Of a DNA stretch of 64,000 bases, positions 1 through 8,596 are shown piece after piece. The notes beneath the pieces are model-generated. The model saw only the letters and a list, made by a program, of their open reading frames with translations, searched no databases and was not told the DNA's origin. Each line of letters starts with the position of its first letter. Position 1 is the stretch's first letter. The translations under genes and the position numbers were made by a program. The DNA is from Pirellulales bacterium (GTDB lineage: Bacteria > Planctomycetota > Planctomycetia > Pirellulales > JACPPG01), in the NCBI GenBank assembly GCA_036490175.1, contig DASXEJ010000359.1, positions 40,193 through 104,192 of the forward strand. Reading direction: 5' to 3'.

Positions 1-1
1 G

Positions 2-598
2 GTGGCGGTCGGCGATCGGGCGCGACAGGACGCTGTCGTCGATGCCTTCATTCGCTCGGCGAGTGAACTGAAATTGGGAGACGGCCTGGACGACTCCGCG
101 ACGCTCTGTCCCGTGGTGAACGCAAAGGAGGAAAAGCGGATTCGGGCTGCGATCGAGCGCGGGGTGACGGAAGGAGCGCGGCTTCGCCTCGACGGCCGTC
201 GCCAAACAGTCCCCCATAGGCCGCGCGGCTGCTTCATCGGGCCGACGGTCTTAGACGATGTAACGCCGGAGATGTTCGTGGGGCGGGAGGAGATTTTTGG
301 CCCGGTGGTGAGCGTGATGCGCGCCGCGGACCTGGACGCTGCGATTACGTTGACGAACTGCAGCCGATACGGCAATACGGTCTCACTGTTCACGCAATCC
401 GGCGCAGCGGCGCGCATCTTCCGCGAGCGCATTCAGGTTGGGATGCTCGGCATCAATGTCGGCGTGCCGGCGCCGATGGCGTTCTTTCCGTTCGGCGGCT
501 GGAAGAATTCGCTTTACGGTGATGTCGATGCGCAGGCTGACGCCGTCGCTTTCTACACACGAAAGAAAGTAATCACCGAACACTGGTTCGGCGCCTAG
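2..598 (+). CDS. mmsA: CoA-acylating methylmalonate-semialdehyde dehydrogenase, C-terminal part
   Basis: The gene runs off the left edge, so only about 198 C-terminal residues are visible and the start codon is outside. The family converts methylmalonate or malonate semialdehyde to propionyl-CoA or acetyl-CoA with NAD in valine and inositol breakdown. Seen here: the aldehyde dehydrogenase stretch EEIFGPVVSV near residue 95, and a C-terminus with FPFGGWKNSLYGD followed by FYTRKKVIT, which is typical of the MMSDH branch rather than of general aldehyde dehydrogenases. The catalytic Cys normally lies just before this fragment and cannot be checked. The next gene starts 94 bases downstream on the same strand. 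Family assignment is fairly sure; substrate is inferred. Confidence 0.82.
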   Translation: MAVGDRARQDAVVDAFIRSASELKLGDGLDDSATLCPVVNAKEEKRIRAAIERGVTEGARLRLDGRRQTVPHRPRGCFIGPTVLDDVTPEMFVGREEIFGPVVSVMRAADLDAAITLTNCSRYGNTVSLFTQSGAAARIFRERIQVGMLGINVGVPAPMAFFPFGGWKNSLYGDVDAQADAVAFYTRKKVITEHWFGA

Positions 599-692
599 GC
601 GCCGAAGGATGGATGGGTTTGATCGAACCGGCAAGCCGGGAGTGCCAGCGACCTGAGTTCATTCAACTTTCACCGAAGACGAGGTAAAGACG

Positions 693-1436
693 ATGGGACG
701 AGTCGCACTAATCACGGGTGCCAGCCGGGGAATCGGTGCGGCAACCGCATTGTTACTGGCCAAACAGGGATACCGGGTGGTCGTCAACCACCGCGCCAGT
801 GCGCCGCATGCCGAGGAGGTGGTGGCCACCATCGCAGCGGCCGGCGGGGAAGCGGTGGCGATTAAAGCCGACGTCACCGTGCCTAACGACGTCACCGCCA
901 TGGTCGATGAAATCGATCGGCGGTGGGGTGGGACGGACGTGCTCGTACACAATGCGATGACGCCGTTCGTGATCACCTCGTTCGCCAAGCTGAGCTGGGA
1001 GCAACTCGGCGGCAAGTTGGATAGTGAGCTGCATGCCGCTTTTCTGATGACCAAAGCCGTTGTGCCGGGAATGACTTCGCGCGGATATGGTCGGCTGATC
1101 TATCTGACTGCCGGGCTGTCGCGCCACGCGCGCGAGGGGATGATCGCGCTGGGCACCGCCAAGGCGGCCCTGGACCAGTTCGTGCGGTACGTCGCTCTGG
1201 AGCTGGCGTCGCAGGGAATTACCGCGAACCTGGTCGCTCCGTCTACGGTGGAAGGAACCAGGGTGACCGAGCAATTGACGGCCGAGCGGCTGCGCGAGCT
1301 GGCCGCCGCCACACCGATGCGTCGGCTGGTGCGGCCCGAAGATATCGCCAAGACAATTGCCTTCTTGGCAAGCGAGGATTCCGGCTTCACCACCGGCCAC
1401 TACCTTCCCGTCAACGGCGGCCTGGCAATGGACTAA
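693..1436 (+). CDS. SDR-family protein (FabG-like) without the catalytic Ser/Tyr
   Basis: A 247-residue classical short-chain dehydrogenase fold. The NAD(P)-binding motif TGASRGIG is at residues 8-15, the acidic Asp60 before VTVP and the HNA segment near 86-88 follow, and the end TTGHYLPVNGG matches the family. The ATG is preceded by AGGT-type ribosome-binding sequence. Oddity: the YxxxK motif reads LGTAK (153-157), so Tyr is replaced by Leu while Lys157 stays, and the position 13 residues earlier that is normally Ser is Ala140. That makes normal SDR oxidoreduction doubtful; it may act by another residue, bind ligand only, or need a partner. It sits between the dehydrogenase end and an NMT1-like gene, with 52 bases to the latter, so an operon is likely. 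Confidence 0.85.
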   Translation: MGRVALITGASRGIGAATALLLAKQGYRVVVNHRASAPHAEEVVATIAAAGGEAVAIKADVTVPNDVTAMVDEIDRRWGGTDVLVHNAMTPFVITSFAKLSWEQLGGKLDSELHAAFLMTKAVVPGMTSRGYGRLIYLTAGLSRHAREGMIALGTAKAALDQFVRYVALELASQGITANLVAPSTVEGTRVTEQLTAERLRELAAATPMRRLVRPEDIAKTIAFLASEDSGFTTGHYLPVNGGLAMD

Positions 1437-1488
1437 ATGCAGCAAGCGCGAACGCACGATCCTAGATTCCGAGATAAGGAGACAGGCT

Positions 1489-2370
1489 ATGCCGCCTGCG
1501 CACACGATCGATCTGGCCTTCGTCGGCCGCGGACTCCACGAAGAACTGATCGCATTTGTGGCCGATCAGGAGGGGTATTTCGAGGATGAAGGCATCCACG
1601 TCGCGGTCCGCGACGGAATCAGGTGGAAGACCGAACGATTGCGCGGCGGCGCAACCATCGGTTTAGGTCGGACCTTGTTGTCACGGCTGACCGATGGCAT
1701 CCCCTGGAATATGCTGGCCGTCAACACGCATCGTCCCCTGTTCTGGTTCCTTGGGCGCGGCGAGGTGAAATCCATGCAGGATCTTCGCGGGCGCCGATTG
1801 GCGGTCCACCCACCCCGCACCGCACCCGGCTGTTTCGCGCGGATCGTGCTCCGCAAGCACGGTCTCGACCCCGATCGCGATCTGCAGTGCCTAGCACGAT
1901 TCCCGGGTGACTACCAGATGGATCTACGCCGCCTTCGCGACGGTTCGATCGATGCGGCCTACGTGGGCAGCACTTTGGCGCCCGAACAGGTTGCGGCCGA
2001 GGAGGGCTATTCGGTCCTGTCCTGGGTCGGCGACCACTTTCAGATTCCCACCGTGGGGATCGCTGTGGACCCCACGCATATCCCGCTCGACGACCCGGCG
2101 CTTTTGGCGCTGGTGCGAGCCAACCAGCGCGCCCTTCGTACAATCGCCGAAAAACCCCAGTTAGCCATCGACTACATCGCCTATTTCCTAAACCGGCTGA
2201 CGCGTGATGAAGTGCAGCAATACTACGATCGCTACATTGGCCCCTACTTCACGTCTGACGGTCGGGTAGATCTCAACGTTGCTCAGCAGGCGGTCAACGC
2301 GGTCGCCAGCGAACTCGGAGTCGCCCCGGCATCCGCTGACGAGATCTACCGCCCTTCACCGAACGGCTAG
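1489..2370 (+). CDS. NMT1/THI5-like periplasmic-binding-fold protein, no signal peptide
   Basis: About 293 residues. The start was set at ATG 1489 because a good Shine-Dalgarno (AAGGAGA) lies just before it; an open frame further upstream overlaps the SDR gene. The N-terminus runs straight into the fold (IDLAFVGRG, then ELIAFVADQEGYFEDEGI), a layout typical of NMT1/SsuA-like ligand-binding proteins of the NitT/TauT ABC type. There is no hydrophobic leader or lipobox, and no ABC permease or ATPase gene is next to it, so a cytosolic role (an enzyme or ligand sensor on the same fold) is as plausible as transport. KSMQDLRGRRLAVHPP is the usual segment after the first lobe. Ligand unknown. Confidence 0.75.
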   Translation: MPPAHTIDLAFVGRGLHEELIAFVADQEGYFEDEGIHVAVRDGIRWKTERLRGGATIGLGRTLLSRLTDGIPWNMLAVNTHRPLFWFLGRGEVKSMQDLRGRRLAVHPPRTAPGCFARIVLRKHGLDPDRDLQCLARFPGDYQMDLRRLRDGSIDAAYVGSTLAPEQVAAEEGYSVLSWVGDHFQIPTVGIAVDPTHIPLDDPALLALVRANQRALRTIAEKPQLAIDYIAYFLNRLTRDEVQQYYDRYIGPYFTSDGRVDLNVAQQAVNAVASELGVAPASADEIYRPSPNG

Positions 2371-2443
2371 GCGGCGGCGTGGCGGAACGAGTAATCCAAG
2401 AGACCGGGATAACCTTTTCACTGAACAGGCGACTGAGGCATTG

Positions 2444-3496
2444 ATGAGGATCATTATCAATGGGGTAGGCATCGCCGGTCCGACACTCGCGTATTGGCTA
2501 TCGAAGTCCGGTCACGACGTGGCGCTCGTTGAGGAGGCGCCACAGCTCCGTCGTGGCGGCTTCTCGGTCGACGTTTTCGGCCGGCTGACTCATGGCCGGT
2601 TCACAAGCCTACGGCGCTCTGATCTTTCCGCCACGATCTACCAAGCGCTGAATGATCAAGTCGAAACGATCTTCGGCGACTCCATTGCCAGGGTCGAGGA
2701 CGCGGGGCAGTGCGTGCGGGTCAGCTTCGATAATGCCGCCCCGCGCGAGGCCGACCTAGTCATCGGTGCCGACGGGCTGCATTCGCGCGTCCGCCGGCTC
2801 GCGTTCGGGCCCGAAGCAGGGTTTGAAGTCTCGCTGGGTTATCACGTCGCTGCGTTTGAGGTCGAGGGGTACCGGCCGCGTGACGAACTCGTTTACGTCA
2901 GCTACGGCGTTCCGGGAAAACAGATTTCTCGATTTTCCATGCGCGAGAACAAGACGCTCTTTCTCTTCGTTTTTCGTGACGAATACTTGCCCGTCGAGAA
3001 CATCTCGACTGAACAAGAAGGCAAATCCGCGCTGAGGAGCGTCTTTGCCGGCCTCGGCTGGGAATGTCCCGAGATCCTTGCCGCCATGGAGAAGGCCAGT
3101 GAAATCTATTTCGACCAGGCCAGTCAGATTCGGATGGATCGCTGGACAACTGGCCGCACGGCGCTGATTAGTGATGCGGCAGCTTGCGTTTCCCTGCTCG
3201 CGGGTGAAGGCACCGGACTGGCGATGCTAGAGGCCTACGTGCTTGCCGGTGAGCTTTGCGTTTGCGGGGGGGGCCACTGCATCGCCGTTGCCCGCTATCA
3301 GGAGCGCATGATGCCGCTGCTGAAGCGCAAGCAGAAATCGGCGGCGAAATTCGCCAGCTCTTTCGCCCCGAAGAGTGCTTTCGGAATTCGGTTCCGCAAC
3401 ATCGTCACCCGGCTGATGGGACTACCATGCGTTACGGATTTCTTCATCGGTCGCGATCTGCGCGATACCGTCGCAATACCTGACTACGGCTACTGA
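2444..3496 (+). CDS. FAD-dependent monooxygenase (PHBH/TetX-like), shortened internally
   Basis: About 350 residues from ATG 2444. The Rossmann motif GVGIAG is at 7-12, the second FAD motif LVIGADGLHSR at 106-115, and the third region (LISDAAACVSL, about 241-251, then EGTGLAMLEAY) takes the place of the usual GDA-type motif with Ser for Gly. Family members oxidise aromatic or polyketide-like substrates using NAD(P)H and O2. Relatives of this subgroup as I recall them are about 390-405 residues and carry roughly 45 more residues between the GGF..D segment (38-43) and the VDVFGRLTHGRF segment; here these two are fused in frame, which suggests an internal deletion. It is the last gene of the co-oriented run starting at the left edge. 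Confidence 0.78.
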   Translation: MRIIINGVGIAGPTLAYWLSKSGHDVALVEEAPQLRRGGFSVDVFGRLTHGRFTSLRRSDLSATIYQALNDQVETIFGDSIARVEDAGQCVRVSFDNAAPREADLVIGADGLHSRVRRLAFGPEAGFEVSLGYHVAAFEVEGYRPRDELVYVSYGVPGKQISRFSMRENKTLFLFVFRDEYLPVENISTEQEGKSALRSVFAGLGWECPEILAAMEKASEIYFDQASQIRMDRWTTGRTALISDAAACVSLLAGEGTGLAMLEAYVLAGELCVCGGGHCIAVARYQERMMPLLKRKQKSAAKFASSFAPKSAFGIRFRNIVTRLMGLPCVTDFFIGRDLRDTVAIPDYGY

Positions 3497-4079
3497 GGTG
3501 GGCGAGGCGGGGAGAAAAATCCCTACCGCCCAGTTGTCATAGAGACGTTCATGACACTCGCAACTCCGCGGACATCGCCGGAGCATCTGCCCAGAACGCG
3601 TTGCGTCTTCCGGTGTGACACGAACGGCAGCCACGACTGCACTCTTTGCCGCACTTGCACGGCGCTGATCGCCTGAAGCAAATGATCGGCAGCCTATTGC
3701 CATTTTGCTGACGGCCATGCCGTCGTGCCCGCAGGCAGTTCGATCCGTAACACCGTCCTCAATTGCAGCGCCCGGTGAATCGTCCCTAGCAACAGACTGA
3801 ATTCGCGTCCAGCAAATCGTTCGTACCAGCGTACGACGTTGCTTGTCTGCTGCGCATTTCGAGTAATGTCGCTACAAAGCAAAGCGAATGGCGATGCGCG
3901 GCGAGAATAAGGTGCGAAAACCCCGGCGGACTCTCGACTACGGAAAGTCCGTGATTACGCTGGGAACCACTGCGATTCCTGGATCGATTTGACGTCGTCC
4001 GAAGTTGACGATCATCGGTTGGCGTCGATCGAACAGAAGGCATGTTGAGTATCACCATTCGGACCACAGGAGAACGCTA
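3497..4079. other. Intergenic stretch, no gene seen
   Basis: About 580 bases between the monooxygenase gene and the first PEP-CTERM gene. Short open frames exist on both strands but none has a recognisable motif, a convincing ribosome-binding site or a plausible composition. The last bases hold the Shine-Dalgarno of the next gene (AGGAG just before 4080). The promoter of that gene is presumably here, but no clear -35/-10 pair stands out. Confidence 0.5.
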
Positions 4080-4751
4080 ATGAGACTCTTTCGTCGTGCA
4101 GCCATAGCAGCCACTGCGCTGCTGGCTTTCTCGAACCATGTTGGTGCCACGACTCTCGACGCCGGTGCCAACTTTCAAAACGGGCCCCTCTACATCACCC
4201 TTACCGGTGCGAATGATGGCCAGCCCTTTCAAACAAGCAGTGGAAGTATCTCGCCAAGCTTTTTGGATGGCGTACCGGTGCCGTATCTCTACTGCGTAGA
4301 GATTACCACGAACATAAACGTTCCCGGCTCTTACTTCGCCACGCTTTCCGATGCCGGGATCGTTCATGGTGGTCTTCTCTCGAATGCGGGACAGGTCGCC
4401 TGGCTATTGGATAACATTGCCCCCGGAGCGACGTCGGCAGATGCTCAGGAAGGTTTGCAGGCCGCGATCTGGTCGCAGGTTTTCGGCGCAAATTTTGGCT
4501 TGGCCACCGGGCCGGGAGAGACGAGTGCTGCTATCCAAGGTTTCTACAATGCGGATCTTGCGGCGCTCGGAACCAACACGAGCCCGTTGAGCGACGTGAT
4601 ATGGATCAGCCCTTACAACTCCGATGGCTCAAACGCGCAAGGATTAGTTACGTCTAGCTCCCACCCTGTACCTGAGCCGTCGACTGCGATCCTGTTGGGA
4701 TTAGGCATTGCTTCGCTCGTCGGCTATAGCCTGCGAAAGCGTAAAGCCTAG
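4080..4751 (+). CDS. PEP-CTERM surface protein with thioester-domain-like signature
   Basis: 223 residues from ATG 4080, with AGGAG 7 bases before it. Residues 1-23 are a signal peptide (basic, then ATALLAFSNHVGA). The C-terminus is a complete PEP-CTERM tail: VPEPSTAILLGLG from 197, a hydrophobic helix and the basic end RKRKA, the sorting signal handled by exosortase. In between, YLYCVEI (Cys72) and EGLQAAIWSQ (Gln127) match the Cys and the LQxAIW-type Gln motif of internal thioester domains known from Gram-positive surface adhesins and also seen in some PEP-CTERM proteins. If real, Cys72 and Gln127 could form a thioester for covalent attachment. A rho-independent terminator follows, so it is probably monocistronic. 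The PEP-CTERM call is firm; the thioester is inference. Confidence 0.85.
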   Translation: MRLFRRAAIAATALLAFSNHVGATTLDAGANFQNGPLYITLTGANDGQPFQTSSGSISPSFLDGVPVPYLYCVEITTNINVPGSYFATLSDAGIVHGGLLSNAGQVAWLLDNIAPGATSADAQEGLQAAIWSQVFGANFGLATGPGETSAAIQGFYNADLAALGTNTSPLSDVIWISPYNSDGSNAQGLVTSSSHPVPEPSTAILLGLGIASLVGYSLRKRKA

Positions 4752-4775
4752 CTGCCGAGAGTGAATCAAAACGAC

Positions 4776-4805
4776 AGGCCGTCCGACGGGGCGGCCTTTG
4801 TTTTA
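4776..4805 (+). terminator. Rho-independent terminator after the PEP-CTERM gene
   Basis: Inverted repeat AGGCCG (4776-4781) and CGGCCT (4792-4797) with a 10-base loop, followed by TTTGTTTT. It lies 25 bases after the stop codon of the 4080-4751 gene. Confidence 0.75.
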
Positions 4806-5158
4806 TTCGCTCTCGTTGATGTCGGGAACCGATGCGGTATCGGCAGAGTGCATGCCCGCTCGCATGAACTGACGCCATTAGGCCGCAACGATCCCCAAGG
4901 CGCTTGTGGCCGTTTCACGCGCCTCTAGGAAACCAGTTTCCGAAAGGGCAAATCCGGCAGAACGTGCGCGCTCCCAGATTACGCTTCCGCCATCTAGGCG
5001 CAATTGGGTCGCGAGCTTGTCATCATTAGCTCAACCTATCTGGCACGTTACGGCCGTATTCACTATTCGCACGGTCACTGGCGCGCGGCTATCCACAAGA
5101 TCGCGAGAAACGTCATGACAAGCGACCGTCGAATCGCCTACGCGGCTATGACACTTGC

Positions 5159-6268
5159 GTGTTGAGCGTGACCGACTCGCATGGTCAGACCTTTCTGAAT
5201 TCCTTCGGAGGAGCCGGCAGCGCTGTCGGACAGTTCAGCTTTCCGACGGGCCTGGCTTACGACAGCACTAACGGGCTACTCTATGTCGCGGATAGCGGTA
5301 ACGGCCGCGTGGAATACGTCGATTCTGCCGGGCACGTGGGCACTCTCGGTTTCGGACTGTCGTCGCCTCAATCCGTGTCAACGGACTCCGCCGGAGATGT
5401 CTTTGTCGCACACAATCTGGAGGACTACTCCAGATCGGCAACGCAACCTTCAATGCAAATGCGCCCCCACTCGACGGGCCAGCAATGTACAACAGCGCGG
5501 GCGCAGAGATTCGTTTTACGGATGCCGCGCATGCCATGTTGAACGCGACATCGGTCACAAACTACGGATTGATCGACGGTGCAGGGAACATCGTTGGTTC
5601 GTTCAACAATGTTGGCGGTACTGTGCAGGCTGCGAGCGGGCAAATACTGAATGTGGTGTCAAGCGCAACGAGCGGTGGCACGCTGTCGCGCGCCAGCGGT
5701 GGCACTTTAAACTTTCAATCCAACCTTATGCTGCAATCCGGTAGCGCTGTGCAATTCGCGCTCGCCGGGGGCACGCTCGGCACGCAGTACGGCCAGCTCG
5801 GCGTGACCAGCGCCCTGACGGCGACGGGCAGCCTTGCTGTAACGTTTGCAGGCGGTGACGACCCGCATAACGGTGAGCAGTTTCACCTGCTTAAATTCGG
5901 ATCGGAAAGCGGCACGTTTTCCTCAGTCACGCTGCCGTCGCTGGATCCAGGCCTGCACTGGGATACATCGCTCTTATACACGCAAGGGATTCTGCGTGTG
6001 TCGATTCCCGGCGATGTAACCGGTGACGGCATTACGAACGGGCTCGACATCAACTTGATAGCCAACAAATGGCTGCATACAGGCAGTCCGGCCACTCTGC
6101 CTGGTGATGCGAACGGCGATGGCACGGTGAACGGGCTCGACATCAATGTGATTGCTACGCATTGGCTGCAAACCTATGGAGCAGGCGGCGGTCGTGCCCG
6201 AGCCCTCGACACTCATCCTCGCCGCGCTCGGCGGACTCGTATTGCTGACTTGTCGCCGTCGCCGCTAA
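5159..6268 (+). pseudogene. NHL-repeat / dockerin / PEP-CTERM surface protein broken by frame changes
   Basis: One protein appears spread over two frames. From about 5159 to 5420 one frame encodes NHL-type propeller repeats (GQFSFPTGLAYD, LLYVADSGNGRVEYVD, PQSVSTDSAGDVFVAH). From about 5425 to 6185 a second frame continues with beta-rich sequence and two dockerin-like calcium repeats (GDVTGDGITNGLDIN and GDANGDGTVNGLDIN). At about 6185 the original frame resumes and encodes a full PEP-CTERM tail (VVPEPSTLILAALGGLVLL then CRRRR) ending at TAA 6266-6268; without the shift the second frame runs on to a meaningless end at 6285. Two single-base changes would restore one continuous gene. No clean start or signal peptide is visible upstream. 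Either a decaying gene or sequence errors. Confidence 0.7.
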
Positions 6269-7336
6269 GAAAAATCGCAGTATGAGCGAAGAATCGTGGT
6301 GACTGCGAGCATGATCGATCTCGGGGTGATCCATGTGGTAATGCGGTCCCCAAGGCAATATCCGAATCGAGCAGACCACGCAGAATCTCCGCGTATTGCC
6401 AGAAGGATCGGCTTTCCTTTGGAACGACAGCACAGACGCTGATCGACAAAGGGCTGCCGAACTATTCCCCGAGGCATCGATTGGTCGACGGGCCAAATCT
6501 TGAGGTGCTATCGGATCAGCCGGCAACACGCTGCTAGAAGGTCGCCAGGTAGGAGGCGGCAACAGCTACCATACAGTATCGTATGGGTTCCGCCCGATTC
6601 AGCACCACAGCCTTAAGACGTTACCCCACAATTGGCTAGTTGGAGAGTACGCCATCCCTGCGATAGATTAACGATTCGACGCTGGCGGTGCCAATTACCC
6701 GTCTAGCGCACGCCGTTGACGAGAATTCTTCGCGAGGGGCACAGTGGTTGCTGGCTTTAATCGCAACTGTCAATGAATTGCTTTCCATGCGAACGGGCAC
6801 AACGATCATTTGCGATACCCGGAGGATGGCCATTACAGACCACCAAGCGAATGCCGGCCGCATTACGCAACTTACGATGCCTTTCGAGCCACTCTGCAAC
6901 TTCAGGATCAATGGCTGATACGCAGCCACCCGATAGAAGTCCCGAGTGCCGTCGAGCGCGTTCGTGGGCTGGTCCGGCCGAGTGCTGGCGTAGCAACGTC
7001 GACACCTCGGCCTGAGGAGTCGACAGGTGGAAAATAAAGGCCAGGTCATTTAACCTCTTTTTTCGGAAAAATTCAGCTAGGCCGCCGAATCATACCTGCG
7101 AGATCCATAGATGCCGAATTCGATCTCATCGTTGCCTGCGGGAGCCATTCGCAGCGCATCCTTTGAAAGCTCCTCAATTAGCGGATTCGATATGGCAAGA
7201 GAACGGCCGGCAGTGCCAGGAGCAACCCGACGGTGTGACGCAAGACACCCGGGGCGGACGACGCCGGAGTTCTTCGGCCGAAAACAAGTCACGAGCAGTA
7301 TTGGACATGAGTCCCATTTTCGGAGCAGCAAGCGCG
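6269..7336. other. Long intergenic stretch, no gene recognised
   Basis: About 1.07 kb before the efflux operon. Several short open frames occur on both strands (for example 6688-6918 plus and 6636-7049 minus) but none has family motifs, leader peptides or a good ribosome-binding site. No tRNA, repeat or insertion sequence was noticed. It probably holds the promoter of the RND operon; no unambiguous promoter boxes or terminator were found. Confidence 0.45.
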
Positions 7337-8542
7337 ATGAAACCCATTAGCCTTGTCACGCGGCGCCCCGTCATCTTCCTCGTGGTATTCGTTGCGCTCG
7401 CCATTGGCGGAATTCTTGGATTGTCGAAGATGGGGGCCGATGGCTCCTCTGGTGCTTTGTTTGGAATGAAATCCATACGGCAGTTTGTCAACGACAGGTT
7501 CAAGTCGAATTCACATAAGGACGAGGGGGAGGCGCAGAATGAGCAGAAAATCGTAGTAACCACTCCCATGGTCGAAGACGTCACCATTACCGAGTCATTT
7601 GTCTGCCAGATTCGCTCGCAACGCCATATCGACGTTCGCACCTTAGAGGGTGGATATATCAACAAAATCTCGATCAACGAAGGTCAGGCGGTGAAGAAGG
7701 GCGATTTGATGTTCGAAATCCTGCCCGTTCTTTACAGGGCAAAATTGGACGCCGAGCAGGCGAAGGCCAGCGTCGCGCAACAGAAGTATAAGTACACCCA
7801 GCAGTTGGCCGACGACAAGGTAGTCTCTCAGAATGAAGTGTCACTCCAGAAGGCCGAAATGGAAGAGGCCCAGGCCCAGGCGAACTATGCCGACGCGCAG
7901 TTGAAGTTTACCGACGTGAAAGCACCGTTCGACGGCCTCGTCGACCGCCTTCTGCAGCGCGAGGGCAGCCTGGTCAAGGAGGGGGACGTCCTCACCACTT
8001 TGGCAGACAACAGCACCATGTGGGTGTACTTCAACGTACCGGAGAAATACTACCTGCATTACATGGCGACCAAGAAGCAGCGTGAGACGGACGACAAGAT
8101 TGAGCTCGTGCTGGCGAACGGCGAGGTGTTTCCGCAGGCCGGCAAAATCGGGGCAATCGAGGCCGACTTCAACAACGAAAATGGAAACGTCAAATTCCGC
8201 GCGGATTTTCCCAACCCGGATGGCTTGCTGCGCCACGGCCAGACCGGCACCATCAAGATTCTCCGGCCATTGAAGAACGTCCTCGTCATTCCTCAGCGGG
8301 CCACGTTCGATATCCTTGACAAGCGGTACGTTTGGGTCGTAGGCGAGGACTCCGTTGCGCATCAAACCCTGATCACCCTCAAGTACGAATTGGAGGACAT
8401 TTTTGTCATCGAAAGCGGACTTAAGGTGACAGACAAGATTGTTCTGGAAGGGGTGCGAGAGGTTGAGGACGGCACAAAAGTGGAATACAGCTTTGTTACG
8501 CCGGAGGAGGCTCTGAAGAACCAAAAATTCCACGCCGAATAG
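7337..8542 (+). CDS. RND efflux periplasmic adaptor (membrane fusion protein)
   Basis: About 401 residues if ATG 7337 is used (GGAG 12 bases before); ATG 7307 in the same frame is an alternative. An N-terminal membrane segment (VIFLVVFVALAIGGILGL) anchors it to the inner membrane. Then come the beta-barrel start and the lipoyl-like half motif GGYINKISINEGQAVKKGD, an alpha-hairpin rich in Ala, Gln and Glu, the second lipoyl half (FDGLVDRLLQREGSLVKEGD) and the C-terminal barrel and membrane-proximal domains. This is the AcrA/MexA family layout. It is followed 54 bases later by the RND permease, its expected partner. No TolC-type outer membrane channel gene lies in the window. Substrate unknown. 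Confidence 0.92.
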   Translation: MKPISLVTRRPVIFLVVFVALAIGGILGLSKMGADGSSGALFGMKSIRQFVNDRFKSNSHKDEGEAQNEQKIVVTTPMVEDVTITESFVCQIRSQRHIDVRTLEGGYINKISINEGQAVKKGDLMFEILPVLYRAKLDAEQAKASVAQQKYKYTQQLADDKVVSQNEVSLQKAEMEEAQAQANYADAQLKFTDVKAPFDGLVDRLLQREGSLVKEGDVLTTLADNSTMWVYFNVPEKYYLHYMATKKQRETDDKIELVLANGEVFPQAGKIGAIEADFNNENGNVKFRADFPNPDGLLRHGQTGTIKILRPLKNVLVIPQRATFDILDKRYVWVVGEDSVAHQTLITLKYELEDIFVIESGLKVTDKIVLEGVREVEDGTKVEYSFVTPEEALKNQKFHAE

Positions 8543-8596
8543 CCGCGCCTTCGCGAGATTCTCGACACCGAACGGAAACAATATAGTCGCGGAACC

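Noticed and set aside
1357..1488. N-terminal extension of the NMT1-like protein overlapping the SDR gene
   Set aside because: The strong AAGGAGA box before ATG 1489 and the fold starting right after it favour the shorter form.
3786..4067. 93-codon minus frame in front of the first PEP-CTERM gene
   Set aside because: No motif and no upstream signals; likely chance.
6636..7049. 137-codon minus frame in the gap before the efflux genes
   Set aside because: Irregular composition rich in Arg, Cys and Ser, no leader or family motif, no ribosome-binding site.
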